Source: UBA9647 sp963739335
Lineage (GTDB): Bacteria > Bacteroidota > Ignavibacteria > UBA10030
Assembly (NCBI GenBank): GCA_963739335.1
Contig: CAVUAC010000089.1
Location: forward strand, 1 to 64,000
Reading direction: 5' to 3'
Length of the DNA stretch: 64,000 bases
The notes below the pieces were generated by a model that ran no database searches, had not been told where the DNA came from, and worked only from the letters and a program-made list of their open reading frames with translations. Below are positions 51,301-60,267 of the stretch, one piece after another. The first letter of the stretch is position 1; every line of letters starts with the position of its first letter. The position numbers were made by a program, and so were the translations under genes.

Positions 51301-51889
51301 CATTGTAGAATGTGCGCACATAGGAGAGAAAGGTGGAGTCACTCACACGCGTCTGGCTTTTGGCCAGCAGCCAGTCGGGGAAACCGCCGTTGCGTGCTTC
51401 GCCGTGTGCCCACGGACCGATACGCGGATATACAAAAATTCCGTGCCTAGCGCACAGCTCGACAAATTTCCGAAGATCGCGCTGACCTGTCCAGTCGAAC
51501 TGTCCCTCAATCTCTTCGTGATGGATCCAGAAAACATAGGTGGAAACAATCCGAATTCCGCCCGCTTTCATTTTCAAAATTTCTTCTTCCCAATACTGCC
51601 GCGGGTAGCGGCTGTAGTGAAACTCCCCCATCACGGGCAACCACGGCTTCCCGTCGAGCATCAAGGAGCTACTATTCACCGAAAGCGTACTGCGACCCGG
51701 CGATTGACCTGCATCCTTACTCCCCATTTCGAGGTAGCTTGTTTCCGGTGTGGCAGCGGGCTTGCCCGCATCGATCGTGAAGAGAGTGCCTTTTCCCGGC
51801 ATTGATTGCGCCAATACTGGTGAAAGCCCGAACAAGACAAAAACCGTGAAGCACCCTAGGATGTGTCGAAAGATTATTCGGATTCTCAT
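48301..51889 (-). CDS. GH35-GH53 fusion: beta-galactosidase joined to endo-galactanase (one frameshift)
   Basis: About 1195 residues after removing one base in the C3 run 50281-50283. Signal peptide (ending SPVLAQ) from ATG 51889. GH35 core: MGEFHYSRYPRQYWEEE, acid/base Glu in IGIQIENEYANR (about 219), nucleophile Glu in RFTAELGGGMED (about 328). The GH35 C-terminal jelly-roll domains (LLDDNFFNGTTWEVGLKRF, LNILPLRKDAPIYIP) continue directly into a complete GH53 domain (FVLGADISALDA, acid/base in VQIGNEITRGTLW, nucleophile in FLVAETGYDS) encoded by 48301-49344. The join of the GH35 tail to GH53 lies inside one unbroken frame, so the fusion does not depend on the correction. No T9SS domain; probably periplasmic. 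Confidence 0.88.
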
Positions 51890-51897
51890 GGTGTTCG

Positions 51898-52041
51898 CTA
51901 TTGAACATCTCCGAGATGAAAGTGCCATGCCCTGCAAAAATTCTCAGTGTTCCTCGTATTTGTGCCGGCAGAAGTGGTTCTCGAAAATGCGGTCATGGAC
52001 AATAGACAAGCGAAAAGGAAGACAGCTAGTATTGTGTTCAT
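51898..52041 (-). pseudogene. Vestigial N-terminus of a GH2-type hydrolase
   Basis: A 47-codon frame with a signal peptide (AVFLFACLLSMTAFS) followed by ENFCRAWHFHLGDVQ and a stop. 'F...W.FHLGDV' is the usual start of the mature part of GH2 beta-galactosidases. Nothing of the rest is present: the stop lies 8 bp before the ATG of the GH35-GH53 gene. It looks like the stump of a lost GH2 gene. It could alternatively be translated and serve only to couple translation of the next gene. Confidence 0.5.
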
Positions 52042-52247
52042 TCGAACACTCAGGATGTCACAAAACGGAATCAGCTTCCAATGCATAGGAGTTTTCCTTT
52101 CTCAAATTCACTTCCGGCTGGATGCTCCCGTAATGCCGAAATCAACTCCAAAGATCTATCCTTCTCTCAGTCGTCTGTTTGCTATCAGGAGTAGCCTTAA
52201 GAACTTTTCGATCCTCATTGCCTCATCAAGATGCGTGACAAGAGGAC

Positions 52248-52288
52248 TAATAAAGAAACGCCTGCAGCCCGTGTGATGGGCTGCAGGC
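52248..52288 (-). terminator. Intrinsic terminator of the T9SS beta-helix gene
   Basis: On the minus strand, GCCTGCAGCCC pairs perfectly with GGGCTGCAGGC (7-base loop), followed by GTTTCTTTATT. It lies 35 bp past the stop at 52323. Confidence 0.85.
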
Positions 52289-52322
52289 TTGATCCATCGC
52301 TACAGAAAGAGAAGAAAGCGCC

Positions 52323-54053
52323 TTATTTAAGGAGCATCATTTTCTTGGTGATGGAATTTGTTCCTTGCTGCAGTGTATACAAATAGACACCGCTGGCCGA
52401 ATTGTTCATATTGACATCATAAACATATTCACCTGCCTGTTTGAATCCGACATCAACCACCCGCACAGCCTGGCCCAGTATGTTGTAAACCGTCAGGCTC
52501 ATCACACCGGAATGTGCGAGATTGACTTTAATGCTGGTGGACGGGTTGAACGGATTCGGATAATTCTGACTCACGTCGAAGCTCGACGGTACTGAATTCG
52601 TGACTTGCTCGACGCCTGTAATCTGCTCAGGGAACCAGTTCAAATCGCCGAGCGGTTTTCCGTCGCTCCCCTTAGTCTGCAGGGTCGTGTTGGAGTAGCG
52701 CAGGTTCTCGGGCACAGGGTAACCATAGTAGGTATTGCCTTTGACCGTCTTCCAGGTGCTTGGCACGCCATCCCACGTCGGAGGATCATAAAGAGAATAC
52801 ACATAGGGGCGAATGCCTATACCCGCTTGGTTGTGGTGCCACAACGTATCAACAAAGGCAGCCATCTTACTTCCCGCTGTTTGCGCAAGCGTGGCATTGA
52901 ATCCCGGATCGACGCTGTCATTGTTCGCCACAGTAATGTTGGGCCATGCAGTTTTATTCGTCAGCATACCCGGCTGTGCGTTTATGAAATCTGGCGCGCG
53001 AAGCGGGGTGACCCCCGCGATACCAGCAGCATTGAGTTGTGTCCATTTGGACACGATTTCTTGTGGCCAGAAGTAAGCATTGTTTGTAATCGTGATGTGC
53101 CTGTCAGCTTCCTTCATGTTGTAAGGAGCCGCCGCCAGCGAACGCAATGAATCTAATGGGATCACCGCGGATCCCCAACTGCCGGGGGTGTTGTTGTACC
53201 ATGAGGTGGGGTAGGCTGCCGAAGAAACGCTGAAGAATATGTTATTACTTATAACTGCATTGTGCATCTGGTACAAGTCGAAGGCTCCTCCCTGCCCTGA
53301 AAAAAATATGGTGTTGTGCCGGAAATCCAGGAATGTACAACCGTACCCTGTTGAACCCAAAACGTATCCACCTGTGAGGAAGAAAGTGTTATTGTAGAAC
53401 TTTGCAGTATCGCACGGGTAAGTCCCCGGATCTATCCATGCAAAGCCCGGATTCTGTGGATTGTCATCCTGGTTGTTCCTGAATTCGCAGTTGGTGACAT
53501 AAAAACTACTGTGATCATGATTCCAGGTATCAAACAGGTTCGGAGTACCGGCACCGGAAATATTCTCGAGAATACAGTGGTCAAAGACGAATACATTGTT
53601 ATCGCCAGACGGAGATACAAAACGGCCTGTGAACGATACGGTGTCAGTACGTGTACCCATGAAGTACAAGCCCTTCAGCGAGAGTGTATCATTACCCTGT
53701 GGACTGAAAAAATTGCCGATGGACGAGTTGTCCCCTGCAATAGACGGTGCGATGACCGGAGGGTGACCAGTAGTCGGATTGATGTAGCCAACGATAGTAA
53801 CACTTCCTTTCGCTGATATTGGTGCCGTCATCCAATAAACAGTGTCCAGGGCGCCAGTTGGCTTCAAGAGAAAAACCGTATTAGGTTTGACGAATCCTGC
53901 GCCAGTAGTATCCGCATTTATGAAATTATTCAAGTTGCCCGGCGGCAATGCCGATACGACGACGGTATCAGCAGGTACCGCAAACGACGTTGATGGCGCT
54001 ATGCACAGTACTATCAGAGCCATCAAGAACATTGAAGTAAGTATTGCTTTCAT
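52323..54053 (-). CDS. Secreted beta-helix protein with T9SS sorting domain
   Basis: Intact, 576 residues. Signal peptide (ending STSFA), then a right-handed beta-helix-like region (about 30-400) with repeated 'hydrophobic-N-N' turns: FVFDHCILENISG, FYVTNCEFRNNQ, AKFYNNTFFLTGG, AVISNNIFFSVSS, ITITNNAYFWPQ. A T9SS domain closes the protein (SQNYPNPFNPSTSIKVNL). Such folds occur in pectate lyases and other polysaccharide-active proteins, but no catalytic triad is recognisable, so a role in binding or cleaving pectin-like glycan is only inferred. AAAGGA lies upstream of the start. It has its own terminator and lies 166 bp after the receptor gene. Confidence 0.82.
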   Translation of the reverse strand: MKAILTSMFLMALIVLCIAPSTSFAVPADTVVVSALPPGNLNNFINADTTGAGFVKPNTVFLLKPTGALDTVYWMTAPISAKGSVTIVGYINPTTGHPPVIAPSIAGDNSSIGNFFSPQGNDTLSLKGLYFMGTRTDTVSFTGRFVSPSGDNNVFVFDHCILENISGAGTPNLFDTWNHDHSSFYVTNCEFRNNQDDNPQNPGFAWIDPGTYPCDTAKFYNNTFFLTGGYVLGSTGYGCTFLDFRHNTIFFSGQGGAFDLYQMHNAVISNNIFFSVSSAAYPTSWYNNTPGSWGSAVIPLDSLRSLAAAPYNMKEADRHITITNNAYFWPQEIVSKWTQLNAAGIAGVTPLRAPDFINAQPGMLTNKTAWPNITVANNDSVDPGFNATLAQTAGSKMAAFVDTLWHHNQAGIGIRPYVYSLYDPPTWDGVPSTWKTVKGNTYYGYPVPENLRYSNTTLQTKGSDGKPLGDLNWFPEQITGVEQVTNSVPSSFDVSQNYPNPFNPSTSIKVNLAHSGVMSLTVYNILGQAVRVVDVGFKQAGEYVYDVNMNNSASGVYLYTLQQGTNSITKKMMLLK

Positions 54054-54219
54054 ATAAACATCCTTTCAATGAAGTTTATATTGATGTTGATTACCTACAG
54101 TAAATCCTGGAAGAAACTCAGGTAAATGTTCTTTTCATCATGTTTTTCCTTTCTGCTTAAGTTTATGGTCAAGTTAATTGCAGCTCTTTACAAACCTCTA
54201 ATGTTTACCATGAATTGTC

Positions 54220-57200
54220 TTACTCAAACCTCCACCGAATTCCTAAATCGGCCGTCAAGCCATAATTAGATTCTGAATTCGGGAAGCCGGAACCTCTTAC
54301 TAGGTAAATGTCTTCTTCGCTGTTGAGGTTATTCAAGTCAAAGTATATTTCAAGGCCGCTCCACGGTAATCGTTGCTTCACGGAAAGATCCCACCGCAAA
54401 TACTTTCCTTTGTCAGAGCGAAGTGAGTTGTAGAAGTTTGTGCCATTATAGACGTGGGATTGGTATATCATGGAGGCCAATACAGAAAACTGACCATAAT
54501 CATATCCAAGCGAAAGGTTAACAATGTCATTGGGCTGCTGTATGAGTCTGTCGGTGTAGGTGGTATCTATATGTGTCGTTGGAAAAGGATAGACCGGCGA
54601 ATGCACCGTGATATTGTAGGGATACTTCGCACTGGAAAATATGTGCGTATAGTTGACGTTCAGAACTAATCCGTTCAGAGGATCGGGCAAATACCAGAAA
54701 TGCGTCTGCCACTCAGATTCAATTCCCCAGACATCAACCCGGTTTGGATTGTTAATAAAAGTGGAGAGCGAAAATGTCTTTGTATAGCTGGGAACTCCGG
54801 GATACACCGAAGGATCGGCTATGTACGTTGCCTGGCCGAATATCTGATCATCAATACGCTTCAGAAATGGACTGACTGCGAAAAGTCCAACGCTGTTGTC
54901 GTGTACGGCCACCTGAAAATCGTAGTTATGCGAATGGGCTGGCTTCAATGCATAATTGTTCCAGACCACCCAGTGACCACTGTTGCTGGCAACATCCTCT
55001 CTCGGTATGATTTGGCTAAAATCCGGATAAGCGAGTGTACTGGTATACGAGCCGCGAATGCTGAGCCACTCGAGTGGGTCATATTTCACACCAACATCCG
55101 GCAGCCAATATCCATGGTACTCGTCTTGTGTTACCATAGTGTGAAGAAGTTCGGATGGATATGGATTCGTGGCATCTGCATTGCCTATGAAATGTGCAGC
55201 GGTATAGGAGGTCTTGAGGCCCTGATACCGAACACCGGGAATAATAGTTACCTGAGGACCGATGTTAATTGTTGCCATGAGATATTCTGCGCTCCTGAAT
55301 TCATTTCCGGAGTAATCACTAGCAATGCTGCCGTACTGATCTGGAAGGTAACTGGGGACTGTTTGAGGTTGCGTCGTTGCCGCACCCAGGATTTTTATCT
55401 GATTCATGATCTTATCGATTACGCCCGCATTTACTGCGGAAAACATTCCATAATCACCCTTAAGGAATTTTCCAAAATTCATATTTGGATCATAGAACCC
55501 ATGAACATAGAAATATTGATTGCCGGTAGGATCAAAATTATACGGCGGTTGCGTCAGCCACGGGAGAGCCTGAACGAGCGATAATCGAAATCCTGTGGCA
55601 GCACCACTAAATAAACTGCCAAAACCATCATCAAAATTGTAATAACGGGTCGTGTATTTGTATTGCCCTCCCCCCTTCAATGTGACAGAGACAAAGTCCC
55701 ACAGATTAAAATTGCCCTCCAAGTCAATCGAGCCTTGTTTGTCGTCCTGTTTGCTGAAGCTACTCCACGTCGAATTGCCCTGCCATATCATATTGTTCAA
55801 GTTAATCGAGTCTTGAGCTACTTTAGCGATTTGTACGGGATTTTGATAATTCGGTATGCCACCCGTCCCGGCTGAAAGCTGATCAAATACCAGCCTCCAA
55901 CCACTCGGAGTGCGATTATCCGAGTACACATTGGAGAGCTTCACGTCCATCTTGAGTGAACCTACAGTTTGCTCATATTCCAAAATATTTGTTACAACAT
56001 TGAGCTCATTCGATGACGACTGTGTTCCGAATTGTATGTCATTCCCGAAGGTCGCGAGATTGTAGGTTTCAGAGTGGGATTCGTTTCGCGTGGTACCATG
56101 ACTTATCAAATTCACAAGAGCTATCTTGCCGTCTGGCAGTCTGTAGTCCAATGTCAGGGTTCCATCATATCTCCGCTGATCGGTCGGGGAAAATGTGAGA
56201 TTCAGACTGCCAAGGACTATGGAGTCGGGCTTGTCCTGCTTGTTGGGTTGATAGTAAGATCCTCCGAGTTGGTTTGAAGTGAGGTTCTGCCGTTGCGCAA
56301 TTCCCTGGACAAATACGCCGAGACGGTCGTCGAAGAATCTTTGCTCGACGCTCGCGACAAACTTGTAATCATGATAGGCACTCATCAGATCATTATATGC
56401 TCCCTGAGCAAGGAGAGAGAGCGAAGGCACACCGGTGGAAGTTCCTTTTGCCTGTCTGATCCCGAAGTTCACTGTGCCCCCAAGAACGGCAGCATCCATA
56501 TCAGGTGTAACCGTCTTGTAAACTTCAATACTTTCCAGCGAGTTTGATGAAATCATGCTCAAATCCACCGCGCGGCCACCAGGATTGTTCGTAGGCGTAG
56601 CGTAAGCACCACTAGCAGAAATGCTGCCTGCATCATTCGCTGGTATTTGTACTCCATCAATCGTGATCGTGTTGTACTGCGGCTGAAGCCCGCGGATGAC
56701 GACCTGTGTCGCCTGGCCGCCCGACCGAACGAGCGAAACGCCCGGCAGTCTCCCGATTGATTCTGCTGCGTTTGCATCCGGGAGTTCCTGGATGCGAGCT
56801 GCCGAAACTACGTTCACAACATTTTGGGAAGACAATTGCTTATTAATGGCTGCGTTCTGACCTCGAGCCTGAGCCATTATTATTACCTCTTGCCCCTGTA
56901 ACGCCTGCGGTTTCAATCGGAATTCTTGTTCGAGAATACCACCCGCGGTAATAGTTACCTCGCGGGTAATTGTAGCATAGCCGAGGTACGATACTCTTGC
57001 TGTCCAAGTACCAGCAGGGATATTCCGTACATAGAAATCGCCGTGCACATCTGTTGCAGCACCCAGGCTGGTATTCTGAATCACGACATTCGCCCCTACA
57101 AGAGACTCGCCAGTCTCACTATCCAACACGCGCCCCTTCATGGCTCCAGATCCTTGAGCAAAGAGAGAACAAAAAGAGAAGAGAGAAGCTAAGAGTAGCA

Positions 57201-57243
57201 CACAGGGAATTTTACTGCGATTGGAATGAGTAAGAATATGCAT
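54220..57243 (-). CDS. TonB-dependent outer-membrane receptor, glycan type
   Basis: Intact, 1007 residues. Signal peptide (SLFSFCSLFAQ), a carboxypeptidase-regulatory-like domain (about 33-115: GRVLDSETGESLVGANVVIQ), plug domain (about 130-260: LPDANAAESIGRLPGVSLVR, QVVIRGLQPQYNTITIDGVQ, DAAVLGGTVNFGI), and a 22-stranded beta-barrel ending in Phe-Glu (DLGIRWRFE). It imports oligosaccharides with energy from TonB/ExbBD. There is no SusD-like lipoprotein beside it, so this is not a SusCD pair. AAGGAGGG lies 5 nt before the ATG. The neighbouring hydrolases indicate galacto-oligosaccharides as substrate. Confidence 0.93.
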   Translation of the reverse strand: MHILTHSNRSKIPCVLLLASLFSFCSLFAQGSGAMKGRVLDSETGESLVGANVVIQNTSLGAATDVHGDFYVRNIPAGTWTARVSYLGYATITREVTITAGGILEQEFRLKPQALQGQEVIIMAQARGQNAAINKQLSSQNVVNVVSAARIQELPDANAAESIGRLPGVSLVRSGGQATQVVIRGLQPQYNTITIDGVQIPANDAGSISASGAYATPTNNPGGRAVDLSMISSNSLESIEVYKTVTPDMDAAVLGGTVNFGIRQAKGTSTGVPSLSLLAQGAYNDLMSAYHDYKFVASVEQRFFDDRLGVFVQGIAQRQNLTSNQLGGSYYQPNKQDKPDSIVLGSLNLTFSPTDQRRYDGTLTLDYRLPDGKIALVNLISHGTTRNESHSETYNLATFGNDIQFGTQSSSNELNVVTNILEYEQTVGSLKMDVKLSNVYSDNRTPSGWRLVFDQLSAGTGGIPNYQNPVQIAKVAQDSINLNNMIWQGNSTWSSFSKQDDKQGSIDLEGNFNLWDFVSVTLKGGGQYKYTTRYYNFDDGFGSLFSGAATGFRLSLVQALPWLTQPPYNFDPTGNQYFYVHGFYDPNMNFGKFLKGDYGMFSAVNAGVIDKIMNQIKILGAATTQPQTVPSYLPDQYGSIASDYSGNEFRSAEYLMATINIGPQVTIIPGVRYQGLKTSYTAAHFIGNADATNPYPSELLHTMVTQDEYHGYWLPDVGVKYDPLEWLSIRGSYTSTLAYPDFSQIIPREDVASNSGHWVVWNNYALKPAHSHNYDFQVAVHDNSVGLFAVSPFLKRIDDQIFGQATYIADPSVYPGVPSYTKTFSLSTFINNPNRVDVWGIESEWQTHFWYLPDPLNGLVLNVNYTHIFSSAKYPYNITVHSPVYPFPTTHIDTTYTDRLIQQPNDIVNLSLGYDYGQFSVLASMIYQSHVYNGTNFYNSLRSDKGKYLRWDLSVKQRLPWSGLEIYFDLNNLNSEEDIYLVRGSGFPNSESNYGLTADLGIRWRFE

Positions 57244-57528
57244 GTTTCCCTCCTTGATGGGTGATCTTCAAGAATGTTCGAGCAGGTATGCCACAGAATT
57301 CTGACGATGTCGCCGCACGTCAAATCAAGGTCCACCGTGCCCGAATCCTTTTGTCCTCTCATCACATGTTGGCCTCGGTTCATCGTTCTCCAAAGGGTCA
57401 CAAAGCGCCAGTGAATGCCACACATTGATTGGATGAAGCTATTTCCCATCTCAATTCTTGACGACGACTGCGCAGGTCGTTCAACATTTTCTGCTGTTCG
57501 AGATATTCATGCATGAGAAGTATGACAA
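57244..57528. other. Leader region of the TonB receptor gene
   Basis: Contains the receptor's ribosome site and presumably its promoter. I see no gene, operator palindrome or terminator here. Confidence 0.4.
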
Positions 57529-58583
57529 TTATCTGGCGACCGGGAATCGGCCTCTTTTTGCTGGAACGACCTCTTCATTCGCATGGATAACATGCGTTCC
57601 AGATGAAATTTCCGTGACATAGGTTTTCAGGTCAACCTGGAACCGCCGTTTGTACTTTTCTGCGACCTCCACGCTTATACGTCCGATTTCCTTCGTTTCA
57701 ATAAGATTGATAGTGCATCCGCCGAAACCAGCCCCCATCATTCGCGCGCCGTACACTTGCGGGCTCCCCTTCACCGCATCCACCAGGTAATCAAGCTCGG
57801 CACAACTCACTTCATAGTCATTGCGCAGTCCGTCGTGACTTGAATTCATCAGCGATCCGAATGTTGCAGGATCGCTTTGTTCCAGTGCCGCAGCGGGGCG
57901 GAGAACCCTTTCGTTCTCTTCGATGACGTACCTACACCGTCGAAAGATCTCAGGCTTTATCTCTCGGTTTAATTCATAGATCATTGCACTGCTCACATCC
58001 CTAAGATGTGTCACGTGTGGGAACCGGTGCTTAACCACCAGGACACCTTCCGCGCATTCTTCCCGTCTTCGATTGTACTCGGTTGAGGCCAGCGAATGGG
58101 ACACTCCCGTATCGAAGAGAACGATCGATATGTTGGGAAAATCAAATGGATACGAACGAGATTCCAGCGACCGGCAATCGATCCGGAGAACCTTGTCCCG
58201 CTCGCCGAAGATGACAATCCCGCGCCAATCGGAATGTCACCTCCACAGACGCAATTGAACCCCCCTATGTCGTGGCGTGCCTTGACGAATTGACCGATCA
58301 CGCCCATCAGATAGTTCGGCCATCCTTTCTGTGAGAACTGTAGGGCGTCGAGGCTAAAATGATGTTCATCCTGCAAATCAAGCGCATGCACTCTGAACTG
58401 TCGATGGTCGCGCGGAGTAATGGCAAAGTAGATTGCCTTGTCGATGGCAGCCGGAAGAACATAACCATGGTTGTAGTCCGTGTGTTCACCAATCAGATTG
58501 ACTCTCCCGGGTGATCGTATGAGAAGCGGTTGTTCCCTGAATAGCTCTTTGAATCTTGCTTCGACTGAATCAGCAATTTTCAT
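57529..58583 (-). pseudogene. galK: Galactokinase with internal deletion
   Basis: Galactokinase phosphorylates galactose to galactose-1-phosphate, the entry to the Leloir pathway. The N-terminal part is well conserved: SPGRVNLIGEHTDYNHGYV and the GHMP ATP loop IGAGLSSSA. The C-terminal part is also present (DKVLRIDCRSLESRSYPF, SHSLASTEYNRRREEC, YGARMMGAGFGGCTI). Between SSSA and FGERDKV about 50 codons are missing compared with E. coli GalK, including the GIMDQ motif with the catalytic Asp. The frame also shifts across the join. The join lies in ATCTTCGGCGAG at 58201-58212, which could be matched by both edges, as in slippage between short direct repeats. As given it cannot make active enzyme; an assembly collapse is the alternative. 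Confidence 0.8.
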
Positions 58584-58660
58584 GGCCGTCTCAACACAAA
58601 CTGCTTTCTAGTCCCGAGAAGGTGATTGCACTAAACACTTGCAGAAACATGGGACAAAAC

Positions 58661-59663
58661 TCAAGTCGATGCTCGCACGATGAGTTTTGCGTCGAGAACC
58701 AGTGTCTTTGGTTCAACCGTCTTGTCTTCAATCGGTACTGATGAGTATTTCAGCAGCCTTTCTTCCCATCTCAAATGAAGGCTGATCGACTGTTGTTATT
58801 TGCGGATCCACCAGGGTTGTGATCTTATTATTGGAGAATCCTACGATGGCTATGTCATCGGGAATTTTCAATCCAGCCTCTTTTATTCTCTGGAAGGTAC
58901 CTATTGCAACGGGATCGTTCACAGCGAAGATTGCATCCGGAAGCATGTTTTCTCTTAGCAAGGCGTCCATCGAACTATATCCGTCTTGTTCGTGCAATCC
59001 GCCGTATCGGACAAACTCATTCCGCAACTCAAGCTGCCCATGGTTTAGTGCATCAACATATCCATTCCGTCTTTTTATACAGATCCCCAGCTCTTTTGGC
59101 CCGGCGAAGTGAGCGATGTGCTTGTATCCTCTTTCGACAAGATGAGTGACCGCACCATATGCGCTCTTGTAATCGTCAATCACCACCTTGCTTGCTACGA
59201 CGTCATCACAGACGCGATCGAAGAACACCAAAGGAATTTTGCGACGCAAGAGATCCTGGAAGTGATCTCCACATTTTGTGTTCTGTGAGATCGAAACAAT
59301 GACTCCGGACACCCGATGGTGCATCAAAGCATTTGTATTTACTACTTCCCTTTCGAAACTTTCGTTTGACTGGCAAAGGATGATCGTGTAGCCAGAATGG
59401 TAAGCAATCTCTTCCATTCCGCTGATGGCAGATGAGAAGAAGTCGTGTTTGATTTCAGGAACGATGACGCCGATTGTCATCGTTCGATTGCTCTTCAGAC
59501 TTCGCGCGATTGGATTCGGGGAGTAGCGCAGCTCTTCCGCGACCTTCCTGACTTCTTCTTTCGTTTCCTTCCTGATGTCTGGATGGTTACACAGCGCGCG
59601 CGACACCGTGGAGGGGGAGATTCCAAGTCTTCGAGCAATGTCGACTAATGTCGTGTGCCTCAT
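58661..59663 (-). CDS. LacI-family transcriptional regulator (C-terminal frameshift)
   Basis: About 333 residues. N-terminal helix-turn-helix (TLVDIARRLGISPSTVSRA) and hinge (YSPNPIARSLKSNRT), then a periplasmic-binding-protein-like sugar domain (IGVIVPEIKHDFFSSAISG, ALLRENMLPDAIFAVNDPVA). One frame ends at 58728, but the neighbouring frame continues with YSSVPIEDKTVEPKTLVLDA and KLIVRAST to 58661, which is the standard LacI ending, so a small indel near 58745 is likely. I chose ATG 59663, just before the helix-turn-helix. It is placed directly before the galK gene, which with the GH genes points to galactose or galactan control. Confidence 0.85.
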
Positions 59664-59667
59664 TTCT

Positions 59668-59691
59668 GCAATCGTTCCCGCAATCGTTTGC
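59668..59691. promoter_or_regulatory. Two LacI-type operator-like sites upstream of the regulator
   Basis: On the minus strand GCAAACGATTGC (59680-59691) fits the LacI-family pattern with a central CG and near-palindromic arms. An adjacent GGGAACGATTGC (59668-59679) repeats it 12 bp away, one helical turn. They lie 5-30 bp upstream of the ATG at 59663, which suggests autoregulation. Confidence 0.5.
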
Positions 59692-60267
59692 AATATAATC
59701 TTTCGAACGTCATCTGTCAAGTGGTTTAATGGCTTCAGCGACCGAACAGAAGAGTGGTCATAGACACAGGGAGATTTCTAGGGATTCGGAAGGTGTAGGC
59801 GTCTGGGACCCGCCCTTTGGGGTTTTCATTCTTGGCAGCGAATGGTCAGCGCATTCGCGGTCACACCTGAGGGAACATCTAGAGGGCCGGCCGAAAAGTG
59901 TCGCCGCCCCGCCTGCCAATCTGGAACCATCGAGGCGGGCAGGCCTTCGAACGGAGTGAGACCGAAGAGATAATTGTCAATTGACGATCTTGCGCCTGTA
60001 GCTCAATTTCCAATATCACCCACGAACGCTTTTTGTCCCGCTTCTTGCCTGCCCCGCTGTTGTTTAGCGGGGAGCGATTGGTCAGGTCGCCCGTGTCATT
60101 CAAATCGACATGGAAACTGTCGGCCAAATGACATTCTCTCTTCTTCGGTCATCCGGTTTTTCAAAACGTGAATCGTAAACCTGGTCTTCAGAACGCCGGC
60201 GTCTGCATATTGATTTTTGCATTCTTCATTGCTGTCAAGAGTCCTCATGTGGCAAAAGGAAATCCAT
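59692..60267. repeat. Intergenic region with repeat fragments
   Basis: No convincing gene. From about 59970 it carries ATAATTGTCAATTGAC followed by CTTGCGCCTGTAGCTCAAT (59990-60007). This matches part of dispersed repeat copy A (18061-18105) and again looks like a tRNA 5' end that breaks off after the D-stem. A G+C-rich palindrome CCCCGCTG...AGCGGGG lies at about 60052-60073. Confidence 0.45.

Noticed and set aside
54118..54141. Seven-codon leader peptide (MMKRTFT) between the TonB receptor gene and the beta-helix gene
   Set aside because: It has an A+G-rich upstream site, but no attenuator hairpin or regulatory residue pattern; too short to support.
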